Notes: generated by a model not told the origin, from the letters alone. 8,520 bases of DNA from JAVVHH01 sp050954595 (GCA_050954595.1 JBPBQE010000190.1:1-8520), one strand, 5' to 3'. Counted from the stretch's first letter, positions 1-5,912 are shown. Made by a program: numbers and translations.

Positions 1-7
1 CCTCAGT

Positions 8-84
8 CGGGGCGTAGTACAGCCTGGTAGTACGCTTGCTTCGGGAGCAAGAGGCCGGAGGTTCGAATCCTCTCGCCCCGACCA
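8..84 (+). tRNA. tRNA-Pro (anticodon CGG), complete with encoded CCA
   Basis: The sequence folds as a full cloverleaf. A perfect 7-bp acceptor stem pairs 8-14 (CGGGGCG) with 74-80 (CGCCCCG), followed by discriminator A81 and genomically encoded CCA at 82-84. The anticodon arm has a CTTGC/GCAAG stem around the 7-base loop TTCGGGA, giving anticodon CGG, which reads the proline codon CCG. The T-arm has stem 57-61/69-73 around loop TTCGAAT, preceded by a GG run typical of tRNA. Its promoter would lie left of the window. No clear terminator separates it from the gene starting at 141, so read-through is possible. Confidence 0.95.
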
Positions 85-140
85 TTTCCATCCTTCGCTT
101 TGATGCGCCATTGTCGCCCGACGATAAGGGAGGACTGACG

Positions 141-1013
141 ATGCTGCGTTCGATGCTGTTCGTGCCGGGAGATAGCGAGCGCAAGCTCGCCAAAGGCGCC
201 GGGTCGGCGGCGGATGCCCTGATCCTGGACCTCGAAGACTCCGTGGCTGCGGAACGGACAGCGATCGCGCGCGAGATGGTGCGCAGCTACCTGGACACGC
301 ATCCGGATCGCGAGGAGCGCCAGCTCTGGGTCCGCATCAACCCGCTTTCCACGCCGGCGGGCCTGCTCGATCTGGCCGCCGTGGTCGGCGGACGTCCGGA
401 CGGCATCCTGCTGCCGAAGCCCGAATCGGCCGCCGACGTCGTCATGCTCGACCACTACCTGCGCGCGCTGGAAACGCGCGATGGCGTGCCGCTCGGATCG
501 ACCAGCATCATCCCGATCGCGACCGAGACGGCCGGGGCACTGTTCACCCTGGGAAGCTATGCCGGCTGCAGCCCGCGGCTCGTCGGGCTGACCTGGGGTG
601 CCGAGGATCTCGCCGCCGTGCTGGGCGCCAGTACGAACCGTGCGCCCGGTGGCGGCTTCGCCTACCCTTACGAGATGGCGCGCGCCCTATGCCTGGCCGC
701 AGCTGTCTCAGCCGGGGTGCAACCGCTAGACACCGTTTATGCCGATTTCCGTGATCTCGCCGGGCTCGCGACCGATGCGCAGGCGAGCCGGCACAGCGGC
801 TTTCTCGGGCGCATGGCAATCCATCCGGACCAGGTCGCAGTCATCAACGACGCATACACGCCGGCGGCGGCCGAGGTGGCGCACGCCCAGCGCGTCGTGG
901 ATGCGTTTGCAGCCGCTCCAGGCACCGGCGTCGTGGGGCTGGACGGCACCATGCTGGACATGCCGCACCTGAAGCAGGCGCGGCGGGTTCTCGCTCTGGC
1001 AGGACATCGGTAG
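141..1013 (+). CDS. HpcH/HpaI aldolase / citrate lyase (CitE-like) family CoA-ester lyase
   Basis: This 290-aa protein belongs to the CitE/malyl-CoA lyase-like TIM-barrel family, which cleaves or forms C-C bonds in acyl-CoA thioesters (malyl-, methylmalyl-, citramalyl-CoA) with Mg2+. The length is normal for the family. Visible marks are the N-terminal LRSMLFVPGDSERKL strand, DLEDSV at 30-35, Arg65 in WVRINP, LLPKPES at 90-96, the metal-binding Glu129 in IATETAG, the Glu155-Asp156 pair in LTWGAEDLA, and a C-terminal MAIHPDQV segment. The ATG at 141 is chosen because GGGAGGA (128-134) sits about six bases upstream and the homology-like sequence begins there; the frame is open back to 36 but that part overlaps the tRNA. 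Which CoA ester it uses, and whether it also has the thioesterase activity seen in some relatives, cannot be read here. It is convergent with the hydrolase gene to its right, so it is not in that operon. Confidence 0.9.
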   Translation: MLRSMLFVPGDSERKLAKGAGSAADALILDLEDSVAAERTAIAREMVRSYLDTHPDREERQLWVRINPLSTPAGLLDLAAVVGGRPDGILLPKPESAADVVMLDHYLRALETRDGVPLGSTSIIPIATETAGALFTLGSYAGCSPRLVGLTWGAEDLAAVLGASTNRAPGGGFAYPYEMARALCLAAAVSAGVQPLDTVYADFRDLAGLATDAQASRHSGFLGRMAIHPDQVAVINDAYTPAAAEVAHAQRVVDAFAAAPGTGVVGLDGTMLDMPHLKQARRVLALAGHR

Positions 1014-1040
1014 CCCCTCCCCGCCGGGGTAGGGGCTACC
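1009..1040. terminator. Strong hairpin between convergent genes, probable bidirectional terminator
   Basis: A perfect 10-bp inverted repeat, GGTAGCCCCT (1009-1018) with AGGGGCTACC (1031-1040), encloses a second 4-bp CCCC/GGGG stem with a 3-base GCC loop and one bulged T (1030). It lies exactly between the ends of two convergent genes and its left arm contains the TAG stop of the lyase gene. Neither side has a run of T, so it is not a textbook intrinsic terminator. It may act as a transcript end or 3'-end stabiliser for both strands. Confidence 0.65.
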
Positions 1041-1046
1041 GCGGGC

Positions 1047-1733
1047 TCAGGTGATGTGGATGGTCATCTCGCCGAGCCCGTCGACGCCCAGCGTCATCGT
1101 CTGCCCGGCCTTGACCGCGCCGACGCCTTCGGGCGTGCCGGTCATGATGAGGTCGCCGGGTCGCAACTCCATCGAGCGCGACGCGATGCTGATGACATCG
1201 GCGATCGGCCAGATCAGCTTGGAGACGTCGCTATCCTGCTTGGTGACGCCGTCGACCGCGAGCCAGATCCGGCCCTTGTCGATGTGACCGACGGCCGAAA
1301 CCGGATGGATCGGCCCGATCGGCGCCGACTTGTCGAAGCCCTTGCCCCAATCCCAGGGGCGGCCGAGATCCTTGGCGGCGTTCTGGAGGTCGCGCCGGGT
1401 CATGTCGATGCCGATGCCGTAGCCCCACACATGGTCGAGCGCAGCCTCCGGCGCCATGTCCCGGCCCGCTTTGCCGATCGCGACGATCAGCTCCGCCTCG
1501 TAATGTAGGTTCGACGTCTCCGGCGGATAAGCGATGCTCGCCCCGTCATCGACCACGGCATCGGCCGGCTTGAGAAAGAAGAACGGCGGCTCGCGGTCCG
1601 GGTCCTTGCCCATCTCGCGGGCATGCGCGGCGTAGTTGCGGCCGACGCAGAAGATGCGACGCACCGGAAAGCGGTCCGATGACCCGGCGACGGCGACGGA
1701 CGGCGTGGGTGCCGGATCGATGACGAAATTCAT
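1047..1733 (-). CDS. Fumarylacetoacetate hydrolase family protein (FAHD1/NagK-like acylpyruvate hydrolase)
   Basis: This 228-aa protein is a single FAH domain, the compact class that hydrolyses acylpyruvates or diketo acids such as fumarylpyruvate to pyruvate plus an acid, or decarboxylates oxaloacetate. Visible marks are VGRNYAAHAREMG (29-42) with His37 and Glu40 in the spacing of the FAHD1 catalytic dyad, and the divalent-metal ligands Glu79 and Glu81 (HYEAELIV) and Asp110 (GIGIDMTRRD). Also visible are a WGKGFDKSAPIGP loop with Lys131 and the MTGTPEGVG signature at 197-205. There is no signal peptide, so it should be cytosolic. It is the last gene of a leftward cluster, 24 nt after the cupin gene. 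The ATG at 1733 has only a weak GAGG upstream, about 11 bases away. Fumarylpyruvate hydrolase is the closest recalled match, but no gentisate dioxygenase is present, and sugar-derived 2,4-diketo acids are an alternative. Confidence 0.9.
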   Translation of the reverse strand: MNFVIDPAPTPSVAVAGSSDRFPVRRIFCVGRNYAAHAREMGKDPDREPPFFFLKPADAVVDDGASIAYPPETSNLHYEAELIVAIGKAGRDMAPEAALDHVWGYGIGIDMTRRDLQNAAKDLGRPWDWGKGFDKSAPIGPIHPVSAVGHIDKGRIWLAVDGVTKQDSDVSKLIWPIADVISIASRSMELRPGDLIMTGTPEGVGAVKAGQTMTLGVDGLGEMTIHIT

Positions 1734-1757
1734 AGGGAGCGAGGCCTCGGCTGGAAG

Positions 1758-2108
1758 TCAGATCTCCACTTTAACGACCGCGGTGGCTTTGTCGCCGGTG
1801 TTGGGCGTGTCGGCCGGCTCGATCAGCATGAGATGCGTTTCTTCCTCCGCCACCGGCCGGTGCTCGACGCCACGCGGCACCACGTAAAGCTCGCCGGGAC
1901 CGAGCCGCACGGCACCATCCCGCATCTGGATGGTGAGTGCGCCCTTTAGCACCAGGAACAAATCATCCGTCTCCGGATGACTGTGCCACACGAACTCGCC
2001 CTGGACTTTGACGACCATGATGTCGTTGCCGTTGTAGTGGCCGACGATCTTGGGCGACCAATACTCTGTGACGGCCGCCAGTTTAGTTTCGAGCGAGATC
2101 GCTTGCAT
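1758..2108 (-). CDS. Small single-domain cupin protein
   Basis: This 116-aa protein is one cupin beta-barrel. Cupin motif 1 reads HSHPETDDLFLVLKG (42-56), giving metal ligands His42 and His44, with Asp49 at the position usually held by Glu. Motif 2 reads GELYVVPRGVEHRP (72-85), giving the last ligand, His83. The size and the HPxTD pattern match cupins often annotated as mannose-6-phosphate-isomerase-like, a name that does not establish activity. It starts 3 nt after the stop of the PhaB-type gene and has no clear Shine-Dalgarno sequence of its own, so translational coupling is likely. Its place between a dehydrogenase and a diketo-acid hydrolase suggests an isomerase, epimerase or metal-dependent accessory role in the same pathway. 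It is too short for a bicupin dioxygenase such as gentisate 1,2-dioxygenase. Confidence 0.85.
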   Translation of the reverse strand: MQAISLETKLAAVTEYWSPKIVGHYNGNDIMVVKVQGEFVWHSHPETDDLFLVLKGALTIQMRDGAVRLGPGELYVVPRGVEHRPVAEEETHLMLIEPADTPNTGDKATAVVKVEI

Positions 2109-2111
2109 GGC

Positions 2112-2834
2112 TTAGTACATGTGCTGCCCGCCGTTAATCGACAGCGTCGACCCGGTGATGAAGTCGCCCTCCTCGGCCGTCAGGAAGCAGACGCCGCGGG
2201 CGATGTCGGTCGCCTGGCCCAAGCGGCCGCGCGGGATACGGGCGATGATCTTCTGCAACACGTCGGCCGGCACGGCGCGAACCATCTCCGTATCGACATA
2301 GCCGGGGGCGATCGCGTTGACGGTGATGCCGAAGCGCGCACCCTCCTGGGCCAGCGCCTTGGTGAAGCCGTGAATGCCGGACTTGGCGGCGGCATAGTTG
2401 ACCTGACCATACTGGCCGGCCTGGCCGTTGATGCTGCCGATGTTGACGATGCGGCCGAACTTGGCGGCGCGCATCCCCTCGAAGGTCAGCTTGCACAGGT
2501 TGAAGCAGGAGCCGAGATTGGTGTCGATTACGGCGTCCCACATGTCGCGGCTCTGCTTGGCGATGGTCGCGTCGCGCGTGATGCCGGCATTGTTGACCAG
2601 GATCTCGATCGGACCGTGCTCGGACTCGATCTGCTTGACCGCTGCCTCGCACGCCTCGAAATCGCTGGCATCGAACTGGATCGTCGCGATCCCGGTCGCG
2701 CTGGTGAAGGCCTCCGCCGCCGCGATATTGCCGGCGTAGCTGGCGACCACGGTGCGCCCGGCCTCCTTGAGTGACGTGCTGATCGCTTCGCCGATGCCGC
2801 GTGTTCCGCCGGTGACTAGAGCCACTCGTGCCAT
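2112..2834 (-). CDS. phaB: Short-chain dehydrogenase, acetoacetyl-CoA reductase (PhaB) type
   Basis: This 240-aa classical SDR closely resembles NADPH-dependent acetoacetyl-CoA reductases, which make (R)-3-hydroxybutyryl-CoA for polyhydroxyalkanoate synthesis. It shows the cofactor motif TGGTRGIG (8-15), NNAGITRD (81-88), and the catalytic tetrad Asn106, Ser134, Tyr147, Lys151. It keeps residues that line the acetoacetyl-CoA pocket in PhaB: Asp88, Lys93, the GQAGQYGQ stretch (Gln141, Gln144) and Tyr179 in APGYVDTEM. It ends with FITGSTLSINGGQHMY, as PhaB proteins do. The ATG at 2834 follows a good ribosome site, GGGAGG, eight bases upstream. No thiolase (phaA) or PHA synthase (phaC) is nearby. 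Instead it lies between a Gfo/Idh oxidoreductase and a cupin, so a recruited role on another 3-keto or 2-keto substrate is possible. The family call is firm; the gene symbol is by resemblance. Confidence 0.85.
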   Translation of the reverse strand: MARVALVTGGTRGIGEAISTSLKEAGRTVVASYAGNIAAAEAFTSATGIATIQFDASDFEACEAAVKQIESEHGPIEILVNNAGITRDATIAKQSRDMWDAVIDTNLGSCFNLCKLTFEGMRAAKFGRIVNIGSINGQAGQYGQVNYAAAKSGIHGFTKALAQEGARFGITVNAIAPGYVDTEMVRAVPADVLQKIIARIPRGRLGQATDIARGVCFLTAEEGDFITGSTLSINGGQHMY

Positions 2835-2841
2835 GTTTTTA

Positions 2842-2855
2842 TCCTCCCGTTAACG
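2842..2855 (-). promoter_or_regulatory. PhaB ribosome-binding site with adjoining CGTTAACG palindrome
   Basis: Read on the minus strand, the 8-bp palindrome CGTTAACG (2855-2848) directly adjoins GGGAGGAT, the ribosome site of the PhaB-type gene, eight bases before its ATG. The ribosome site is well supported. The palindrome may be chance or may be a small regulator or promoter element. Confidence 0.45.
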
Positions 2856-2878
2856 ACCTTACTGTTTCGTGTTTCAAG

Positions 2879-2898
2879 CCGGAGCGCTACCCCTCCGG
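2879..2898 (-). other. Short hairpin at the end of the Gfo/Idh gene
   Basis: A 6-bp GC-rich inverted repeat, CCGGAG (2879-2884) and CTCCGG (2893-2898), has an 8-base loop that contains the TAG stop of the Gfo/Idh gene. No T-run follows on the minus strand, so it is not a convincing terminator. It could slow polymerase, mark a processing point in the operon transcript, or have no function. Confidence 0.3.
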
Positions 2899-3981
2899 TG
2901 CAGCCGCGTTCACAAGGTCCGGCGCCGTCGATGGTGGGAAATCGGTGCGCTGGTCCGGCATCGCCCGCTTGCCGCGCTGCGCCGGCGGCAACTCCTGCGC
3001 CCGGCCGGTCGCCAAGGCGCGCTCGATGGCGGCCAGGATGCGAATGTCGAACAACCCCTCCTCGCCATCCGGCTCCGGCTCCCGATCCTCGAGGATGCAG
3101 TCGGAGAAGTAGCCGGTCTCGCCCGCGAACTGGTCGATCGCCCGGAAATCGGTCTCGGTCGTGCTGCCATCGACCGTCAGCGTGTGATGCAATCCGCCCT
3201 GCAGCGTATAGCCCGGCGATACCCGGAGCGTGCCCTCGTCGCCGGTGATCCGGTATTCGTCGACGCTCTCCAGCCCGTAGGCCACCGTGAACTGCGCCAG
3301 CCGGTCCTCCGGGAAGCGCATGGTGACGCTGACCGTGTCATGGAAACCGAAGCCACGCGTCTCCGTGCCCCAGGCCATGATCTCGGTCGGCTCGGCATGG
3401 AACAGGTTGCGCACCGCGTTGATCGGATAGGTGCCCATGTCCGGCACCGGGCCGGACCAGTAGCCGTTCTGCGCCCTGTGGTTGCCGTCCTCGACCTGCT
3501 GGGTGAAGGTCGAGCTGAACGTTGACAAGCGGCCGAGGGCGCCGCTTTGGGCGATGCGGATCGCTTCCAGGGTCCCGGGTTCGAAGTGCAGCCGATAGGC
3601 GAGCATCAGCTTGGCGCGGCCGCGGCGGGCGGCATCGATGATGGCGCGGCAATCCTCTTCGGACGTCGCCATCGGCTTTTCCAGCAGGACGTGGATGCCG
3701 CGCTCCAGCGCCGGAACCGCGAACTGGCGATGCTGGTCGTTCGGTAGCGCCAGGTAGATCGCGTCAAAGCCGCCGCTGTCGAGAGCGGCCACATAGGCGT
3801 CGTAGTGATAGGCCCGTTCGATGCCGTACTGGCGACCCAGCGTCTCGGCCTTGGTGCTGTCGCCGGTGATGATGGCGGTCAGCACGGAGTTCCCGGTCTG
3901 CTTCACGCCGGGCATGAAGGCGGCCTGGCTGATCCAGCCGGCACCGACGACGGCATAGCGGATTTTCTTGTCTGTTCTCAT
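2887..3981 (-). CDS. Gfo/Idh/MocA family NAD(P)-dependent oxidoreductase, glucose-fructose-oxidoreductase-like
   Basis: The 364-aa protein has a Rossmann domain followed by the alpha/beta Gfo/Idh C-terminal domain. Marks are VVGAGWIS (11-18), LPNDQH (79-84), the catalytic-lysine motif EKPMATS (101-107), AYRLHFEP (128-135) and DMGTYPIN (181-188), which matches the Asp-x-Gly-x-Tyr substrate motif. A GEEGLFDIRIL stretch near the C-terminus is also like Zymomonas glucose-fructose oxidoreductase. It probably oxidises a sugar or sugar derivative at C1 or a ring hydroxyl. Unlike periplasmic GFOR it has no Tat leader and should be cytosolic. The last roughly 30 residues are a Pro/Ala-rich tail. The ATG at 3981 is chosen because the Rossmann strand begins six residues later; a TTG at 4047 in the same frame would overlap the upstream gene. 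No strong ribosome site is seen. It lies 34 nt after the first SDR gene and 52 nt before the PhaB-type gene. Confidence 0.88.
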   Translation of the reverse strand: MRTDKKIRYAVVGAGWISQAAFMPGVKQTGNSVLTAIITGDSTKAETLGRQYGIERAYHYDAYVAALDSGGFDAIYLALPNDQHRQFAVPALERGIHVLLEKPMATSEEDCRAIIDAARRGRAKLMLAYRLHFEPGTLEAIRIAQSGALGRLSTFSSTFTQQVEDGNHRAQNGYWSGPVPDMGTYPINAVRNLFHAEPTEIMAWGTETRGFGFHDTVSVTMRFPEDRLAQFTVAYGLESVDEYRITGDEGTLRVSPGYTLQGGLHHTLTVDGSTTETDFRAIDQFAGETGYFSDCILEDREPEPDGEEGLFDIRILAAIERALATGRAQELPPAQRGKRAMPDQRTDFPPSTAPDLVNAAAPEG

Positions 3982-3991
3982 AAGGGCACAT

Positions 3992-4008
3992 CGCGGCGTG
4001 ACGCCGCG
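3992..4008 (-). other. GC-rich hairpin just upstream of the Gfo/Idh start
   Basis: CGCGGCG (3992-3998) and CGCCGCG (4002-4008) form a perfect 7-bp stem with a 3-base loop in the 34-nt gap between the SDR stop and the Gfo/Idh start. On the minus-strand transcript it ends about ten bases before the ATG, where a ribosome site would lie. It could lower or tune translation of the Gfo/Idh gene. No direct evidence of function is visible. Confidence 0.35.
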
Positions 4009-4015
4009 GGTTGCC

Positions 4016-4765
4016 TCACGCCGCCAGATAACCGCCGTCGACAGCAAGGCTCTGCCCGGTGATGTAGGCGCTGGCGTCGCTGGCTAGGAAGATCGCCGCG
4101 CCGATGATGTCGGGGTCGCGGCCGAAGCGGCCCATCGGCGTCTGCCCGAGCAGCCGGGTCGACAGCGCCTCGTTGGCGATCATCCCGGCGGTGAGGTCCG
4201 TCTCGAAGTAACCAGGGGCGATGCAGTTGGCCCGCACGCCCTTGGTTGCCCAATCCAGCGCCAGCGCCTTGGTCATCAGCTCGAGGCCGCCCTTGGTCGC
4301 GCAATACGGCACCGACCGCCGCAATCCGACATGGCCGGCGACAGAGCTGATGTTGATGACCGAGCCGCGCCCGGCGCTCACCATGTTGCCGCCGATATGC
4401 TTGGCGCAGAGAAAGATGCCGGTGAGGTTGATGCCCACGATGTGCTGCCACTCGTCGAGCGTGGTGGTCTCGATCGGCTTGTAGATCGGGTTCACGCCGG
4501 CATTGTTGACCAGGATGTCGATGCGGCCGAACCGCGCCAGCGCCGCGTCGCGCAACGCGATCACGTCGCTTTCCACCGCGACGTCGCCGGCATGGGCCAT
4601 CGCGTCGGGGCCGAGTTCGGCAACGGTGGCGTTCAGCGTCGCGGCGGTGCGGCCGGTGATCACTACGTTGGCGCCTTGCTGGGCCAGCCCACGGGCGATG
4701 GCACGGCCGAGCCCTCGGCCACCCCCGGTTACGATGGCCACTTTCCCGGTTAGGTCGAAGCTCAC
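4016..4765 (-). CDS. Short-chain dehydrogenase/reductase, glucose/gluconate dehydrogenase-like
   Basis: This 249-aa classical SDR has TGGGRGLG (13-20), NNAG (87-90) and the catalytic tetrad Asn113, Ser141, Tyr154, Lys158. Arg39 at the end of the second beta strand (VVITGR) is the usual sign of NADP(H) preference. The C-terminal AYITGQSLAVDGG is standard for the glucose 1-dehydrogenase / gluconate 5-dehydrogenase / 3-oxoacyl-ACP reductase group. These assignments overlap and the exact substrate cannot be read from sequence. The start is GTG at 4765, with AGGGG (4779-4775) nine bases upstream. It is the first gene of the five-gene leftward cluster, 46 nt after the transpeptidase gene. No clear promoter is visible in that gap. 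With the next gene it suggests oxidation of a sugar or polyol-like compound. Confidence 0.88.
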   Translation of the reverse strand: MSFDLTGKVAIVTGGGRGLGRAIARGLAQQGANVVITGRTAATLNATVAELGPDAMAHAGDVAVESDVIALRDAALARFGRIDILVNNAGVNPIYKPIETTTLDEWQHIVGINLTGIFLCAKHIGGNMVSAGRGSVINISSVAGHVGLRRSVPYCATKGGLELMTKALALDWATKGVRANCIAPGYFETDLTAGMIANEALSTRLLGQTPMGRFGRDPDIIGAAIFLASDASAYITGQSLAVDGGYLAA

Positions 4766-4811
4766 GGCGCGTTTCCCCTGGTTTTGTTACCCAGAGCGTT
4801 AGCCCAGGTGA

Positions 4812-5309
4812 CTAGACCGGGTCGATACGGATTGCCGTGAGCCCGGCGGCAAGGAGCGCCAACAGATCCGGCAAGGCGAGCGCAATGCAGCCTTCCGTGG
4901 GGGCGTAGTCCGGGCGCGCAACGTGCAGAAAGATCGCACTCCCCTGCCGCTTCAAGACCGGCGCGTCGTTCCAGCCCAACACGCCGATGACGTCATAGAC
5001 CGAGTCGCCCCGCCAGAGTTCTTCGTGGCGGCCGTCATAGGGCAGGCGGACCGGCTGGTTGTAGAGGCGATCGTCCGGGTCGTCGCACCAGCCGTCATGC
5101 GGCGCGAGCGGCATGAGCGGCACCGCGCATTTCGGACGAGTGATGCGGTCGGCGCGATAAAGCACGCGGCGCAGTGGCAGCGTGGCGATCGGGGTGCCGC
5201 CGTCGCCCTCCTGCTTGTGCGGAACCCGGCCACCTTTGCCGATCGCAGCCCGGAAGATCGACGCCCCGAGCCGCAGGAAGCCGTCCGCGCCCAGGATCGC
5301 TTCGCTCAC
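4812..5309 (-). CDS. L,D-transpeptidase (YkuD-type catalytic domain) without signal peptide
   Basis: The 165-aa protein matches the small L,D-transpeptidase/ErfK-YbiS-like group of proteobacteria. Family members cross-link peptidoglycan or attach proteins to it through a catalytic cysteine. Visible are the KQEGDGGTPIATLPL entry motif (32-46), His129 in IFLHVA, and the active-site stretch PTEGCIAL with Cys141 and Thr138. The general family pattern is Ser/Thr-His/x-Gly-Cys. The start is taken as GTG at 5309: it overlaps the TGA of the upstream gene as GTGA and has AAAGG about six bases before it. A longer frame to 5345 would overlap more and adds no recognisable sequence. No signal peptide or membrane segment is present at the N-terminus, although the activity is expected outside the inner membrane. 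It overlaps the hypothetical gene upstream, so the two are likely translated together. Confidence 0.85.
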   Translation of the reverse strand: MSEAILGADGFLRLGASIFRAAIGKGGRVPHKQEGDGGTPIATLPLRRVLYRADRITRPKCAVPLMPLAPHDGWCDDPDDRLYNQPVRLPYDGRHEELWRGDSVYDVIGVLGWNDAPVLKRQGSAIFLHVARPDYAPTEGCIALALPDLLALLAAGLTAIRIDPV

Positions 5310-5851
5310 GCCAGGCCTTTTTCGGCCAACTGGCTGCGCTGCCACTCGAGGGCGGCACTCTGGTAAGCGGCAGCACTGTTCTGCACGATTGCCGTATTGG
5401 GCGCATCCAGCCCCGGCGAACGCAGGAACTCCGGTTCCGTCGTCGCCAGCGTCGTATAGGCGCCGTTCGTCGTGGTACCGGGCGTCACCGGCTCGACCCC
5501 GGCCTCCGACCCCGTCTGCGACATGCCAGCAGGAACCGGCGGCCGCGACAGATCCGGTTTCATCTTCATGATCGCCTCGAAGACGCTCATCAGTCCGGCG
5601 CCGATTACCCCGAGCGGCCCGCCCAGCAGCCCGGCCCCGGCGACCCGGATCGGCGCCGGCAGAGTTTCGCTCGTCGCTGCCCGGTAGATCATGCCTACCA
5701 CCGGCAAATGCTGCAGGGGGTTGAGGCCGCGCATCACCTCCTCGCGGGAGACGTCCAGCGCCACCGGCCAGCCACCGCTAGGGCCAGCGGCCTCGCTGCC
5801 GGTGCTGGCGGCCACGCCATTGTCTCTGGGTCCGGAGGTTGGAAGGATCAT
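5306..5851 (-). CDS. Hypothetical protein with glycine-rich hydrophobic segment
   Basis: I do not recognise a characterised family. The 181-aa product has a low-complexity Gly/Ser/Ala-rich N-terminus (1-30), then an amphipathic stretch with LNPLQHLPVVGMIYRA (43-58). A glycine-rich hydrophobic segment follows at about 68-95 (GAGLLGGPLGVIGAG), with GxG and GG spacing like glycine-zipper membrane helices. A Pro/Thr/Gly-rich linker (about 99-140) and a charged C-terminal helix complete it. The LNPLQHLPVVG block resembles small uncharacterised proteins I recall from Rhodospirillales. The ATG at 5851 is chosen because a GTG at 5968 in the same frame would overlap ribA by 56 nt; the upstream ribosome site is weak, so the start is uncertain. 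Its stop overlaps the transpeptidase start by GTGA, which suggests an envelope-related role, possibly membrane-associated. That role is inference only. Confidence 0.7.
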   Translation of the reverse strand: MILPTSGPRDNGVAASTGSEAAGPSGGWPVALDVSREEVMRGLNPLQHLPVVGMIYRAATSETLPAPIRVAGAGLLGGPLGVIGAGLMSVFEAIMKMKPDLSRPPVPAGMSQTGSEAGVEPVTPGTTTNGAYTTLATTEPEFLRSPGLDAPNTAIVQNSAAAYQSAALEWQRSQLAEKGLA

Positions 5852-5912
5852 GCGGGATCGACCAGCAAGAAATGTGCCGGTTTTGGGATCCGAGATTTCC
5901 GTGGAACGCCGG

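Noticed and set aside
8..84. tRNA-Pro as an integration site for a mobile island
   Set aside because: No integrase, direct repeat of the tRNA 3' end or composition break is visible in the window; the neighbouring genes look like ordinary chromosome.
113..124. Small inverted repeat between the tRNA and the lyase gene
   Set aside because: GTCG/CGAC is only 4-6 bp with a 2-base loop, too weak to call a terminator or regulatory hairpin.
1977..2774. 265-codon open frame on the plus strand opposite the PhaB-type gene
   Set aside because: It is antisense to a clear SDR gene with intact motifs. Its translation is rich in Arg, Asp, Gly and Ala, as expected for GC-rich shadow frames, and shows no recognisable domain.
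3982..4047. TTG start at 4047 for the Gfo/Idh gene
   Set aside because: The extra 22 residues precede the normal Rossmann start and would overlap the SDR gene by 32 nt. They do not resemble a signal peptide.
3978..4451. 157-codon minus-strand frame inside the first SDR gene
   Set aside because: It overlaps the SDR in another frame on the same strand and translates to His/Arg-rich low-complexity sequence typical of a shadow frame.
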